NCBI RefSeq assembly: GCF_033436665.1
Contig: NZ_JAWQFO010000005.1
Span: 186,001-250,000 of the forward strand
Length of the DNA stretch: 64,000 bases
Source of the DNA: JAWQFO01 sp033436665
GTDB taxonomy: Bacteria > Pseudomonadota > Alphaproteobacteria > Rhodobacterales > Rhodobacteraceae
Reading direction: 5' to 3'
Position numbers and translations under genes: made by a program. The notes beneath the pieces are model-generated. The model ran no database searches, had not been told where the DNA came from, and saw only the letters and a list, made by a program, of their open reading frames with translations. How positions within the stretch are numbered: the first letter of the stretch is position 1; the number at the start of each line of letters is the position of its first letter. Below are positions 8,218 to 15,604 of this stretch, one piece after another.

Positions 8218-9024
8218 ATGACAGGACTCTCGATCGAGCATCTTTCCATGCGCTTCGACCTGCCGAACGGCGGGCATGTGCAGGCGCTCAAGGACGTGTC
8301 GCTCAACCTCAAGGCCGGCGAACTGATGAGTGTGCTCGGACCCTCGGGCTGCGGCAAGACAACGCTGCTGAACATCGTGGCGGGCTTTCTCGCCCCGACC
8401 GAAGGGCGCCTGACGCTGAACGGGCACGAGATCACCGGCCCGGACGCCGAGCGCGGAATGGTGTTCCAGCAAGGCGCGCTGTTCGAGTGGATGTCCGTGC
8501 GCGAGAACGTCGGTTTCGGGCCGTCGATGAAAGGCATGCCGAAGCCCGAGAAGACCGAGGTGGTCAACCACCTGCTCGACGTGGTCGGGCTGCGCGATTT
8601 CAAGGAAAAGGCGGTTTACGAGCTGTCGGGCGGCATGCAGCAGCGCGTCGCGCTGGCGCGCTGTCTTGCCAACGACCCGGACGTGATCCTGATGGACGAG
8701 CCGCTCGGCGCGCTCGATGCGCTGACCCGCGAGAAGATGCAGAGCTTGGTGCTCAAGCTCTGGAAGGAGACCGGCAAGACCATCATCCTGATCACCCATT
8801 CGGTCGAGGAGGCGCTGCTTCTGGGCGAGCGGCTCGTGGTCATGGCTCCGCGCCCGGGGCGCATCCACAAGGAATACCGGCTTCCCTTTGCCGAGCTTGG
8901 CGTCAACGCCGACCTGCGCGAGGTCAAGAAACACCCCGAATTCGCGCAGAGGCGCGAGGAGATCCTCGGGATGATCTGGGACATGGAGGAAGAGATCATG
9001 GGCCGCGCGGAGGAAACCGCATGA
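8218..9024 (+). CDS. tauB: Taurine ABC transporter, ATP-binding protein
   Basis: From the ATG at 8218 the protein has 268 residues. It contains Walker A (GPSGCGKTTLLN, about residues 42-53), the Q-loop, the signature LSGGMQQRVALARC, Walker B with VILMDEPLGALD and the switch histidine in LITHSVEEA. It powers taurine import through TauC at the inner membrane. The sequence is typical of the SsuB/TauB group, with the unusual clean continuation RPGRIHKEYRLPF used by that group. The next gene, tauC, begins in the overlapping ATGA at 9021, so the two are translationally coupled. Confidence 0.9.
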   Translation: MTGLSIEHLSMRFDLPNGGHVQALKDVSLNLKAGELMSVLGPSGCGKTTLLNIVAGFLAPTEGRLTLNGHEITGPDAERGMVFQQGALFEWMSVRENVGFGPSMKGMPKPEKTEVVNHLLDVVGLRDFKEKAVYELSGGMQQRVALARCLANDPDVILMDEPLGALDALTREKMQSLVLKLWKETGKTIILITHSVEEALLLGERLVVMAPRPGRIHKEYRLPFAELGVNADLREVKKHPEFAQRREEILGMIWDMEEEIMGRAEETA

Positions 9025-10286
9025 TCCCGTTCCTGATCTACGTCGCGATCTTCGTGGCGGCCTACCTGATCGTGACCTTCGTCGTGCAGCGCAGTCGGAT
9101 CCGCGACTACACCTCGCTCAAGACGGTCACGTTCGGGGATGAAAGTGCCGTGCGCCCGAACCGGGTCGCCGGGATCATCTCGATCCTGACGATCTTCCTG
9201 CTTTGGGGGATGTTCACGGGGTCGAGCCTGCTGCCGTCCTTCCTGCAGATGCCCGGGCCTTACGCAGGGACGACAAGCTTCACCTACACCGCCGAGGCCG
9301 ATGGCCGCACCGACGACGCGACTGTGACAGTCGTCGTGCACCCGCGTGACGCCGAAGCCCCGTTGCCCGAGGCCGAGCCCGGCGAAGGGTTCGCCATGAA
9401 CGACGTCGCGCGGGTCGCCCAGTGGCGCACGGTGCTGATCAACGTCTCGGCCAATGACGAGATCAAGAAGGCCGACGGCGCCCGCGTGATCGCCATCGAC
9501 GGACAGCCCATCGCACCCGGCGAGACGGTGGCGGTCCACGGCGGATCGGTAACGCTGTCGGACAAGGGCACGCCGAATTTCGAGCCGACCCGGGGTTGGC
9601 AGATGGAACCGCTCTACCTTCCCTCGCCCGAGGCGGTCGTCGAACGCACGATCCTCATTGCCAACGAGGGCTTCCGCAATACCTCGCTCTTGGGGCACCT
9701 CGGCTGGTCGCTGTTCCGGGTCGTCGCCGGCTTCATCTGCGGCGCGCTCGTGGGCATCCCGCTCGGCTACGCGATGGGCTTGTCGGACTGGTTCCGGGGA
9801 TGGTTCGACCCGATCGTCGAGTTCATGCGCCCGGTGCCGCCACTGGCGCTGATCCCGCTGGTGATCATCTGGGCCGGCATTGGCGAGGTCGGCAAGATCA
9901 TCCTGCTATTCCTCGCGGCGCTCTGGATCATGGCCATCGCGGCGCGGTCCGGCGTGTCGGGGGTCAAGATATCGAAGGTCCACGCGGCCTATTCGCTGGG
10001 CGCGAGCAAGTGGCAGATCATGCGCCACGTCATCATTCCGAACTCGCTGCCGGAGATCTTCACCGGCGCGCGCGTGGCGATGGGCGTCTGCTGGGGCACC
10101 GTCGTGGCTGCGGAACTTGTGGCCGCGGAGAAGGGTGCGGGCATGATGATCATGGTGGCTTCGAAGTTCCAGAATACGGACATCGTCATCATGGGGATCA
10201 TCCTGATCGGCGTGATCGGGTTCGGGATCGACCTGCTGATGCGCTGGGCCGAACGCCTGCTGGTTCCATGGAAAGGGAAGGGCTGA
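9021..10286 (+). CDS. tauC: Taurine ABC transporter, permease with long N-terminal periplasmic domain
   Basis: The 421-residue permease overlaps tauB by four bases. Residues from about 225 to the end form a standard binding-protein-dependent permease domain with the EAA-type loop (AAYSLGASKWQIMRHVIIPNS). Ordinary TauC/SsuC proteins are about 250-280 residues, so roughly 150 extra residues are present. The extension has one helix at the N-terminus, a second near residues 50-68, and a predicted periplasmic domain (about 70-190) with TSFTYTAEADG and DDATVTVVVHP, which read like beta-sandwich strands. This larger form seems typical of marine alphaproteobacterial TauC. The extra domain may contact TauA, but that is inference. 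Confidence 0.88.
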   Translation: MIPFLIYVAIFVAAYLIVTFVVQRSRIRDYTSLKTVTFGDESAVRPNRVAGIISILTIFLLWGMFTGSSLLPSFLQMPGPYAGTTSFTYTAEADGRTDDATVTVVVHPRDAEAPLPEAEPGEGFAMNDVARVAQWRTVLINVSANDEIKKADGARVIAIDGQPIAPGETVAVHGGSVTLSDKGTPNFEPTRGWQMEPLYLPSPEAVVERTILIANEGFRNTSLLGHLGWSLFRVVAGFICGALVGIPLGYAMGLSDWFRGWFDPIVEFMRPVPPLALIPLVIIWAGIGEVGKIILLFLAALWIMAIAARSGVSGVKISKVHAAYSLGASKWQIMRHVIIPNSLPEIFTGARVAMGVCWGTVVAAELVAAEKGAGMMIMVASKFQNTDIVIMGIILIGVIGFGIDLLMRWAERLLVPWKGKG

Positions 10287-10493
10287 GCCCCGTTCCGCGC
10301 CGACGTTTCTGAGACCTTGAGGAAGGTTCCGCACCGTTGGGCTACGGCACCCAGGACAAGTGCCGTGCCTGGCAGGCTGACGGTTTCGTTGACGGGGATG
10401 GCTTGATCAGCGGCGCCGGAGGAGGAACACTGCGCTCGGTCGCGTTGCGCCGCTTCTTGTGCAACCGCCCTTGCAACATGAAAGGGAGGAAGA

Positions 10494-10949
10494 ATGGATA
10501 CCCTCAGAACGATGATCTGCGCCGTGCTGTTCGTGACCGTCGCGACCGTCGCCGGCGCGCAGGACACCGAGCGCTATGGCAAGCAGAAGGTGGTCTATCA
10601 CATCAACTACGACGGCGGCCCAGAGTCGAAAGCCTACGTCGGCGCGATGCGCAATATCCAGAACCACATCAACGCCGTGGGCGCCGAGAACCTTGAGGTG
10701 AAGGTCGTCCTGCACGGGAACGGTCTCGGGCTTCTGATGAGCGCGAAGGAACACGAAAGGCTGCAAAGCGTAGTCGCATCGCTCAAGGGTCAGAATGTCG
10801 GCTTTCAGGTCTGCAACAATACCCTGAAAGGTCGCGAGATCAGTTACGAGGACGATCTCTACGACGTCTGGGAAGAGGACATCGTGCCGTCGGGCGTGGC
10901 CGAACTCTCACGCCTCCAGCAGATGGGTTACACCTACATCAAGCCGTGA
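10494..10949 (+). CDS. Periplasmic DsrE-family protein
   Basis: A 151-residue protein with a signal peptide ending near AGA-QDT (residue 22). The remainder follows the DsrE/DsrF-like fold: KVVYHINYDGGPESKAY, EVKVVLHGNGLGLL, and a single cysteine C107 in FQVCNNTL at the place where family members carry the sulfur-relay cysteine. Such exported DsrE proteins accompany sulfur-oxidation genes in related bacteria. It follows tauC by about 200 bases and lies tail-to-tail with a rhodanese gene, which supports a sulfur-handling role. An AAAGGGAGGAAG stretch before the ATG is a strong ribosome-binding site. The exact reaction is unknown. Confidence 0.8.
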   Translation: MDTLRTMICAVLFVTVATVAGAQDTERYGKQKVVYHINYDGGPESKAYVGAMRNIQNHINAVGAENLEVKVVLHGNGLGLLMSAKEHERLQSVVASLKGQNVGFQVCNNTLKGREISYEDDLYDVWEEDIVPSGVAELSRLQQMGYTYIKP

Positions 10950-10974
10950 CGCGTGCGTCCGCGCGGGGCCCTGC

Positions 10975-11391
10975 TTACCGTGCGGACCCATCGCCGGCCT
11001 CGGGGTGCTCGACCGGCCCGCCCTGTTTCACCCAGTCCGAAAACCCGGCTTTGAGATGCGCGGCCTCGAACCCCATGTCCTGCAGGGTCGCCACCGTCAA
11101 CGCCGAGCGCCAGCCCGAGGCACAGTGAAACACGAACCGGCGCTCCTGGCCGAATACATCCTTGAAATAGGGACTCTCCGGGTCGACCCAGAATTCGGCC
11201 ATGCCGCGCGGGCAATGGAAACTGCCCGGAATGTAGCCCGAGCGTTGCCGCTCGCGCGGATCGCGCAGGTCGACGAAGGTCACATCGGGGTCGTCGGCCA
11301 GTGCGATCGCATCCGCGGTTTCGATTTCCTTAATCCGCGCGCGCGCCTCGGCGACCATCTCCGCTGCCGATTTTTTCAGTTTCCGAACCAT
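10975..11391 (-). CDS. Rhodanese-domain protein (sulfurtransferase)
   Basis: The ATG at 11391, seven or eight bases after GGGAG, gives 138 residues; a longer frame to 11409 lacks such a site. The rhodanese fold is complete: VTFVDLRDPRERQRSGYIPGS (CH2A-like) and the active-site cysteine C90 in the loop CASGWRS. There is no signal peptide, so the protein is cytoplasmic. It can carry sulfane sulfur as a persulfide and pass it to an acceptor such as cyanide, thioredoxin or a biosynthetic partner. The gene is convergent with the DsrE gene. A housekeeping role, not one specific to taurine, cannot be excluded. Confidence 0.85.
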   Translation of the reverse strand: MVRKLKKSAAEMVAEARARIKEIETADAIALADDPDVTFVDLRDPRERQRSGYIPGSFHCPRGMAEFWVDPESPYFKDVFGQERRFVFHCASGWRSALTVATLQDMGFEAAHLKAGFSDWVKQGGPVEHPEAGDGSAR

Positions 11392-11645
11392 TACGATTCT
11401 CCCGAGCAAATTCCTTTTTCACATTAGGCGACGCAAGCGCCTCGACGGTGCAAGTGATTCGTTTCTGTCTGTTGAACCGCCAGCAAATTCCCGGACCAGA
11501 TACGCTGGGGATTGCATGCCGAATCCCATGAACCCGGCAGGGTTGCGACGACGTGTCGAAACACGTGTATCTCGCTATCTCGGGGCAGTTTGCAGTTCAC
11601 AGCCTGTCCTGCGCCCATTAACTTTTCGCGAAATCAGGCAAGAAC

Positions 11646-12152
11646 ATGTTCGCGGGGGGCAGAGCAGGCATGGAAGAAACCGGACCGTACGGTTGTGTCG
11701 TCACGGTGGTGCCGTGGTCGCAATCGGATCTCGACGGGCTCGAGAACGCGCCGGTGGAAAGCCTCGCGGTCGGATGCGTGTTCTCGTGGCGCGGCGATAC
11801 GATCTTCGAGCAGGATATGGTGTTTTCTCTGCCCGTTTCCGCGACCGCGCGGCAGGCGCTGGCGGAGGCCGTTGCCGCACAGGCGAGGAACATGCTCGGC
11901 GCTACCGTGGTCCCGCTGCAAGCCGAGCGGCCCGACGCGCTCTGGTTCGAGATCACGGACGGGGTGCGCAGATACACGGTTGGGCTGCTGCGCCATCGCC
12001 TCGGGCCACCGGTGCTGGTGTTCTGCGGCGACGTTCCACCGCGATGCACCGATCTCTGGGTGGCCCGGCTGCACGAAGACGCAAGCGAAATCACAAAAAG
12101 CGATCCCGCGCGGGCAAGCCGGTCCGGACGGGACGGGTGGGCGTCTGCCTAA
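11646..12152 (+). CDS. Conserved-looking hypothetical protein
   Basis: I do not recognise this 168-residue protein (160 if the ATG at 11670 is used). It has no signal peptide or membrane segment. The sequence alternates short beta-like strands (CVVTVVPWS, VGCVFSWRGD, ALWFEITDGVRRYTVGLLRHR, PPVLVFCGDVPP) with one helix rich in alanine near residues 65-85, which reads as a compact alpha/beta domain. The last 25 residues are polar and probably disordered. It is convergent with the TlpA-like gene, only three bases separating the stop codons. An overlapping frame at 11516-12187 is arginine-rich and reads as noise. Confidence 0.55.
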   Translation: MFAGGRAGMEETGPYGCVVTVVPWSQSDLDGLENAPVESLAVGCVFSWRGDTIFEQDMVFSLPVSATARQALAEAVAAQARNMLGATVVPLQAERPDALWFEITDGVRRYTVGLLRHRLGPPVLVFCGDVPPRCTDLWVARLHEDASEITKSDPARASRSGRDGWASA

Positions 12153-12155
12153 CGC

Positions 12156-12719
12156 CTAGCTCGATGGCCGGATCAGCTCCGAGATGATGGCCCGGGCGCT
12201 GTCGCTGGCCCAGTCCGCGTCGCCGCGCAGGCGCGCGATCTCGCGTCCCTCGGGGTCGATGATAACCGTGATCGGAAGGCCGAAAACGCCCATCTGGCTG
12301 GCCAGCTTCTGCTTGGGGTCCATGTGGCGCGGCAGGTTGTTCACACCGGTTTCCTGAAAGAACTTCGCGATCCCCTGCGGAGAATTGCGCCCGGTCGCGA
12401 TGGTCACGACTTCGAAGTTGTCGCCGCCGAATTCCTTCTGAAGCGCCGAGAGCTGCGGCATTTCCTTGCGGCAGGGCGCGCACCAGGTCGCCCAGAAATT
12501 GACGAGGATGTGCTTGCCCCGGAAGGCATCGAGGGTCATCTCGCCGCCCTTGTCCTCGCGTTCGAACTCGGCGTCCGAGACCGCCTCGGGCGTGTCGTGG
12601 ATGATGAGCTTGCGCATGTCGCCGTCGCGAAGCATGGCGACCGCGGCCAAGTCGGCATGGGCGGTATTTGCACCCATGAAGGCCAGGGTATAGATGAGCG
12701 CGGCAAGCAGTAATTTCAT
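12156..12719 (-). CDS. TlpA-family thiol-disulfide oxidoreductase
   Basis: A 187-residue exported thioredoxin-like protein. A signal peptide (KLLLAALIYTLAFMGANTAHA) precedes a redoxin/AhpC-TSA domain with the active-site motif WCAPC (C80, C83) and the cis-proline region GVFGLPITVIID. It probably keeps periplasmic thiols reduced, for example for cytochrome c maturation. It is divergent from argH with only 23 bases between start codons. Its ribosome-binding GGAGG is one arm of a palindrome shared with argH. Pairing of tlpA with argH is common in Rhodobacterales as I recall it. Confidence 0.88.
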   Translation of the reverse strand: MKLLLAALIYTLAFMGANTAHADLAAVAMLRDGDMRKLIIHDTPEAVSDAEFEREDKGGEMTLDAFRGKHILVNFWATWCAPCRKEMPQLSALQKEFGGDNFEVVTIATGRNSPQGIAKFFQETGVNNLPRHMDPKQKLASQMGVFGLPITVIIDPEGREIARLRGDADWASDSARAIISELIRPSS

Positions 12720-12723
12720 GTCC

Positions 12724-12733
12724 CCTCCGGAGG
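12724..12733. promoter_or_regulatory. Shared palindromic Shine-Dalgarno CCTCCGGAGG between tlpA and argH
   Basis: The ten-base perfect palindrome CCTCCGGAGG supplies GGAGG on both strands. On the plus strand it stands nine bases before the argH ATG at 12743, and on the minus strand four bases before the tlpA ATG at 12719. Because the genes are divergent with 23 bases between the ATGs, the promoters must lie inside the opposing coding regions. Confidence 0.7.
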
Positions 12734-12742
12734 ATGCAGCAG

Positions 12743-14134
12743 ATGATAGACACGCGCTCGAACAAGATGTGGGGCGGACGTTTCGCCGACGGGCCGGACG
12801 CGATCATGGAGGCGATCAACGCCTCGATCTCGTTCGACCGCCGGCTGGCCTCCCAGGACATCGCGGGTTCGCGCGCACATGCCGCCATGCTGGGTGCCAC
12901 CGGTATCCTCGAAGCTAGCGACGTCGAGGCCATTCGGGAAGGACTTCTCACGGTCTTGTCAGAGATCGAGGCAGGCGACTTCGCGTTCTCGGCGGCGCTC
13001 GAGGACATCCACATGAACGTAGAGGCGCGGCTCAAGGAACTGATCGGCGAACCCGCCGGTCGTCTGCACACCGGACGCAGCCGCAACGACCAGGTGGCGA
13101 CCGATTTCCGGCTCTGGGTGCGCGACCAGCTCGACGCAGCCGAGGTCGGGCTGATGGCGCTGATCCGCGCGCTGCTGGCGCAGGCCGAGGCCGGCGCGTC
13201 CTGGGTGATGCCGGGCTTCACGCATCTGCAGACCGCACAGCCGGTCACCTGGGGCCACCACATGATGGCCTATGTCGAAATGTTCGGGCGCGATCTCGGA
13301 CGGGTGCGCGACGCGCGGGCGCGGATGAACTACTGCCCGCTCGGGGCCGCGGCTCTGGCCGGCACCTCGTTCCCGATCGACCGGCAGATGACGTCCGAGG
13401 CGCTCGGGTTCACCGCGCCGATGGCCAATTCGCTCGATGCCGTCAGCGACCGGGACTTCGCGCTCGAATTCCTCTCGGTCGCGTCGATCTGCGCGATGCA
13501 CCTCAGCCGCTTCGCCGAGGAACTGGTGGTCTGGTCCTCGGCGCAGTTCCGCTTCGTGACCCTGTCGGACCGTTTCTCGACCGGCTCTTCGATCATGCCG
13601 CAGAAGAAGAACCCCGACGCGGCCGAGCTGATCCGGGCCAAGGTCGGGCGCATCATGGGCGCGAACGTCGGCCTGATGATGGTGATGAAGGGGCTGCCGC
13701 TGGCCTATTCCAAGGACATGCAGGAGGACAAGGAACAAGTCTTCGACGCCGCCGACAACCTGATGCTGGCTCTTGCGGCGATGGCAGGCATGGTCAAGGA
13801 CATGACCGCCAACCGCGAGGCGCTGGCCGCCGCCGCCGGATCGGGCTTTTCCACCGCGACTGACCTCGCTGATTGGCTCGTTCGCGTACTCGGCCTGCCG
13901 TTCCGGGACGCACACCACGTGACCGGGGCGCTCGTGGCAAAAGCCGAGGCGAAGGGCTGCGACCTACCCGAGCTCACGCTCGACGAGATGCAGGCCGAGC
14001 ATTCGGGGATCACCAAGGATGTGTTGGAGGTGCTGGGGGTGGAAAATTCGGTGCGCTCGCGTACATCCTACGGAGGGACCGCGCCGGACCAGGTGGCCGC
14101 GCAGGTCGCGCGCTGGAAGGATCTCGTGGGATGA
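12743..14134 (+). CDS. argH: Argininosuccinate lyase
   Basis: Cytoplasmic enzyme of arginine synthesis that cleaves argininosuccinate to arginine and fumarate. The start is placed at ATG 12743 (463 residues) because GGAGG is nine bases upstream; an ATG at 12734 is too close to it. Family signatures are present: MWGGRF at the N-terminus, HTGRSRNDQVATD, the region PGFTHLQTAQPV, and the catalytic loop GSSIMPQKKNP. Length is normal for the family. The next small gene begins in the overlapping ATGA at the argH stop, and lysA follows three genes later, an amino acid biosynthesis cluster common in this group. Confidence 0.95.
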   Translation: MIDTRSNKMWGGRFADGPDAIMEAINASISFDRRLASQDIAGSRAHAAMLGATGILEASDVEAIREGLLTVLSEIEAGDFAFSAALEDIHMNVEARLKELIGEPAGRLHTGRSRNDQVATDFRLWVRDQLDAAEVGLMALIRALLAQAEAGASWVMPGFTHLQTAQPVTWGHHMMAYVEMFGRDLGRVRDARARMNYCPLGAAALAGTSFPIDRQMTSEALGFTAPMANSLDAVSDRDFALEFLSVASICAMHLSRFAEELVVWSSAQFRFVTLSDRFSTGSSIMPQKKNPDAAELIRAKVGRIMGANVGLMMVMKGLPLAYSKDMQEDKEQVFDAADNLMLALAAMAGMVKDMTANREALAAAAGSGFSTATDLADWLVRVLGLPFRDAHHVTGALVAKAEAKGCDLPELTLDEMQAEHSGITKDVLEVLGVENSVRSRTSYGGTAPDQVAAQVARWKDLVG

Positions 14135-14316
14135 AACGCAGCCTTGTCATTCTGGTTCTGGTGTCACTCGCCGCATGCGGCGTCGACGGCGAACCCGAGC
14201 CGCCCGCGCCACGCCCCGTAGTTGCGGCGAACATCGGTGTCGGGCAGAGCGGTGTTCACGGCAATGCGGCGGTTGGCGTGTCGCGCGGGCCGGTCACGCT
14301 AATCCTCGGTATCTGA
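14131..14316 (+). CDS. Small lipoprotein downstream of argH
   Basis: A 61-residue predicted lipoprotein that starts four bases before the argH stop (ATGA), so it is likely translated by coupling. The first 16 residues form a lipoprotein signal with the lipobox LAAC (cysteine 16). The mature part is proline-rich (EPEPPAPRPV) and then contains GVGQSGVHGNAAVGVSRGPVTLILG, which is glycine-rich. Such very short lipoproteins after argH recur in Rhodobacterales to my recollection. Function unknown. Confidence 0.7.
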   Translation: MKRSLVILVLVSLAACGVDGEPEPPAPRPVVAANIGVGQSGVHGNAAVGVSRGPVTLILGI

Positions 14317-14365
14317 TGCGCCGTCGCGCCGATCTCGCCGGCCTCATGTGAAAGGAAGACCGCGA

Positions 14366-14533
14366 ATGACGCGCGCCCTTCTTGTTCTGTGTTGCGCTCT
14401 GCTCGCCGCGTGCGACGGCACCCCCTCGGCACCCGCTGCGCGCTCCCCGTCCACTGCCACGGCGGACTCCGACCGCAGCACCGGCGTGAACTTCTCGGGC
14501 TACACCCGCTTCGGCGTCAAGCGGACCTTCTGA
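14366..14533 (+). CDS. Very small lipoprotein
   Basis: A 55-residue predicted lipoprotein. The ATG at 14366 follows AAAGGAAG at a suitable distance. The signal peptide ends at LLAAC (C16), and the mature part is serine/threonine/alanine-rich with an ending GVNFSGYTRFGVKRTF. It lies between the argH-coupled lipoprotein and the DUF2834 gene, six bases before the latter, so it appears to be part of the same transcription unit. Function unknown. Confidence 0.6.
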   Translation: MTRALLVLCCALLAACDGTPSAPAARSPSTATADSDRSTGVNFSGYTRFGVKRTF

Positions 14534-14538
14534 CCGCG

Positions 14539-14856
14539 ATGTCGGCGCTTCGCATGATCTACCTCGCGCTGGCGATCTGGGGTGCGGTGCATCCGATGTC
14601 CTGGTTCATCACGTGGTTCGCGGAGAACGGCGTGAGCCTGTCGGGCATGGTGGACGCCTGGCACGCCAACGCGGCCACCAGCGGCCTGGTCTGGGACCTG
14701 ACCATCGCCGCCGTCACACTGACCGTCTGGATCGTGGCCGAGGTCGCGGTGCGCCGCAACTGGAGCGCACTGATGGCGATCCCGGCCACCTTCATGATCG
14801 GCGTCAGCTGCGGGCTGCCGCTCTACCTTTTTCTGCGGACGCGACCGATCGACTGA
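14539..14856 (+). CDS. DUF2834 membrane protein
   Basis: A 105-residue inner membrane protein with three hydrophobic helices: residues about 5-25 (MIYLALAIWGAVHPMSWF), 48-68 (WDLTIAAVTLTVWIVAEVAV) and 77-98. The arrangement and size match DUF2834. The start at 14539 is six bases after the previous stop. Function of the family is unknown; the gene lies in the argH-lysA neighbourhood on the same strand, but lysA is separated by an opposite-strand gene. Confidence 0.75.
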   Translation: MSALRMIYLALAIWGAVHPMSWFITWFAENGVSLSGMVDAWHANAATSGLVWDLTIAAVTLTVWIVAEVAVRRNWSALMAIPATFMIGVSCGLPLYLFLRTRPID

Positions 14857-14865
14857 TCGGCGAGA

Positions 14866-15453
14866 TCAAGGCCAGGTGTTGCCGATCTTGTTGCGATGCC
14901 GTTGCCCCCGATGCGGCGTTCCGCGCACGCAGCGCAGGCCGCTCTGACGGTGGATCGAGCCGCACTTCGGATTGCCGCACCCGGTCAGGACCACGGCGGC
15001 CGCGATGACGATGACCCAACCAATCAACCCGCCGCCGGCCTCCAAGAAGTCCTCTTCAGTCAGCCCGATCTTGCAGGCGATGTCGCGCAGACCCTCCGGA
15101 TCGTCGAGATTGTCGGCCATCCTCGCGACATCGTCGGGATGGTCTTTCAGGATCGACACCAGACGCTCGAGGTCGGCTTTCAGGCTCGACGTCGAGAGGT
15201 TCGATCTGTCGAAGCAGTCGAAGTCCAGCAGGATGCGCGGGAAGTCGGTGCGGGTGAAGCGCTCCATCCGAGCGCTTTCGAAACCCGGTAGTGGGCAGGT
15301 CGGCTGAAACCGTTCCTCGATGAACAACTCGCCGAAGGATTCGATCATGTCGTCGGCCCGCGAGACCAGCGCATACCGCGCGTCGTGCATGTCGCACCAG
15401 CGGCCTTCGTCCTCCGCGCTGTCCTGCTTCGTACTCTTAACGGAACCGGTCAT
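14866..15453 (-). CDS. Hypothetical protein with C-terminal membrane segment
   Basis: The ATG at 15453 has AAGGAG seven bases upstream and gives 195 residues; a longer frame to 15546 lacks such a site and reads arginine-rich. I do not recognise the family. Visible are a polar N-terminus, an acidic helical middle (DDMIESFGELFIEERF, then LERLVSILKDHPDDVARMADNLDDPEGL) and a hydrophobic segment near residues 145-165 (IGWVIVIAAAVVLTGCG), followed by a basic cysteine-containing tail. A membrane-tethered cytoplasmic protein is likely. The gene interrupts an otherwise plus-strand run between DUF2834 and lysA. Confidence 0.6.
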   Translation of the reverse strand: MTGSVKSTKQDSAEDEGRWCDMHDARYALVSRADDMIESFGELFIEERFQPTCPLPGFESARMERFTRTDFPRILLDFDCFDRSNLSTSSLKADLERLVSILKDHPDDVARMADNLDDPEGLRDIACKIGLTEEDFLEAGGGLIGWVIVIAAAVVLTGCGNPKCGSIHRQSGLRCVRGTPHRGQRHRNKIGNTWP

Positions 15454-15604
15454 GGCAATTCTCCTTGAACTGAATCTGCCGCCTGACCGAAACCCGCCGT
15501 GCCCCGATAGTGGCCGCAGGATACCGCACCGAACGCGGTTTCCCAAATCGGCGACGCCGCGATGGCCGATTGCCAGCCTGGGCGGTTTTGTCTAGAGCGC
15601 GGGA

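Noticed and set aside
11516..12187. Arginine-rich plus-strand frame overlapping the hypothetical gene at 11646
   Set aside because: Composition is typical of a shifted GC-rich frame; the 11646 frame has normal composition and ends next to the convergent tlpA stop.
14866..15546. Longer start of the hypothetical gene at 15453
   Set aside because: The first 31 codons are arginine/glycine-rich and lack a ribosome-binding site, whereas ATG 15453 has AAGGAG seven bases before it.
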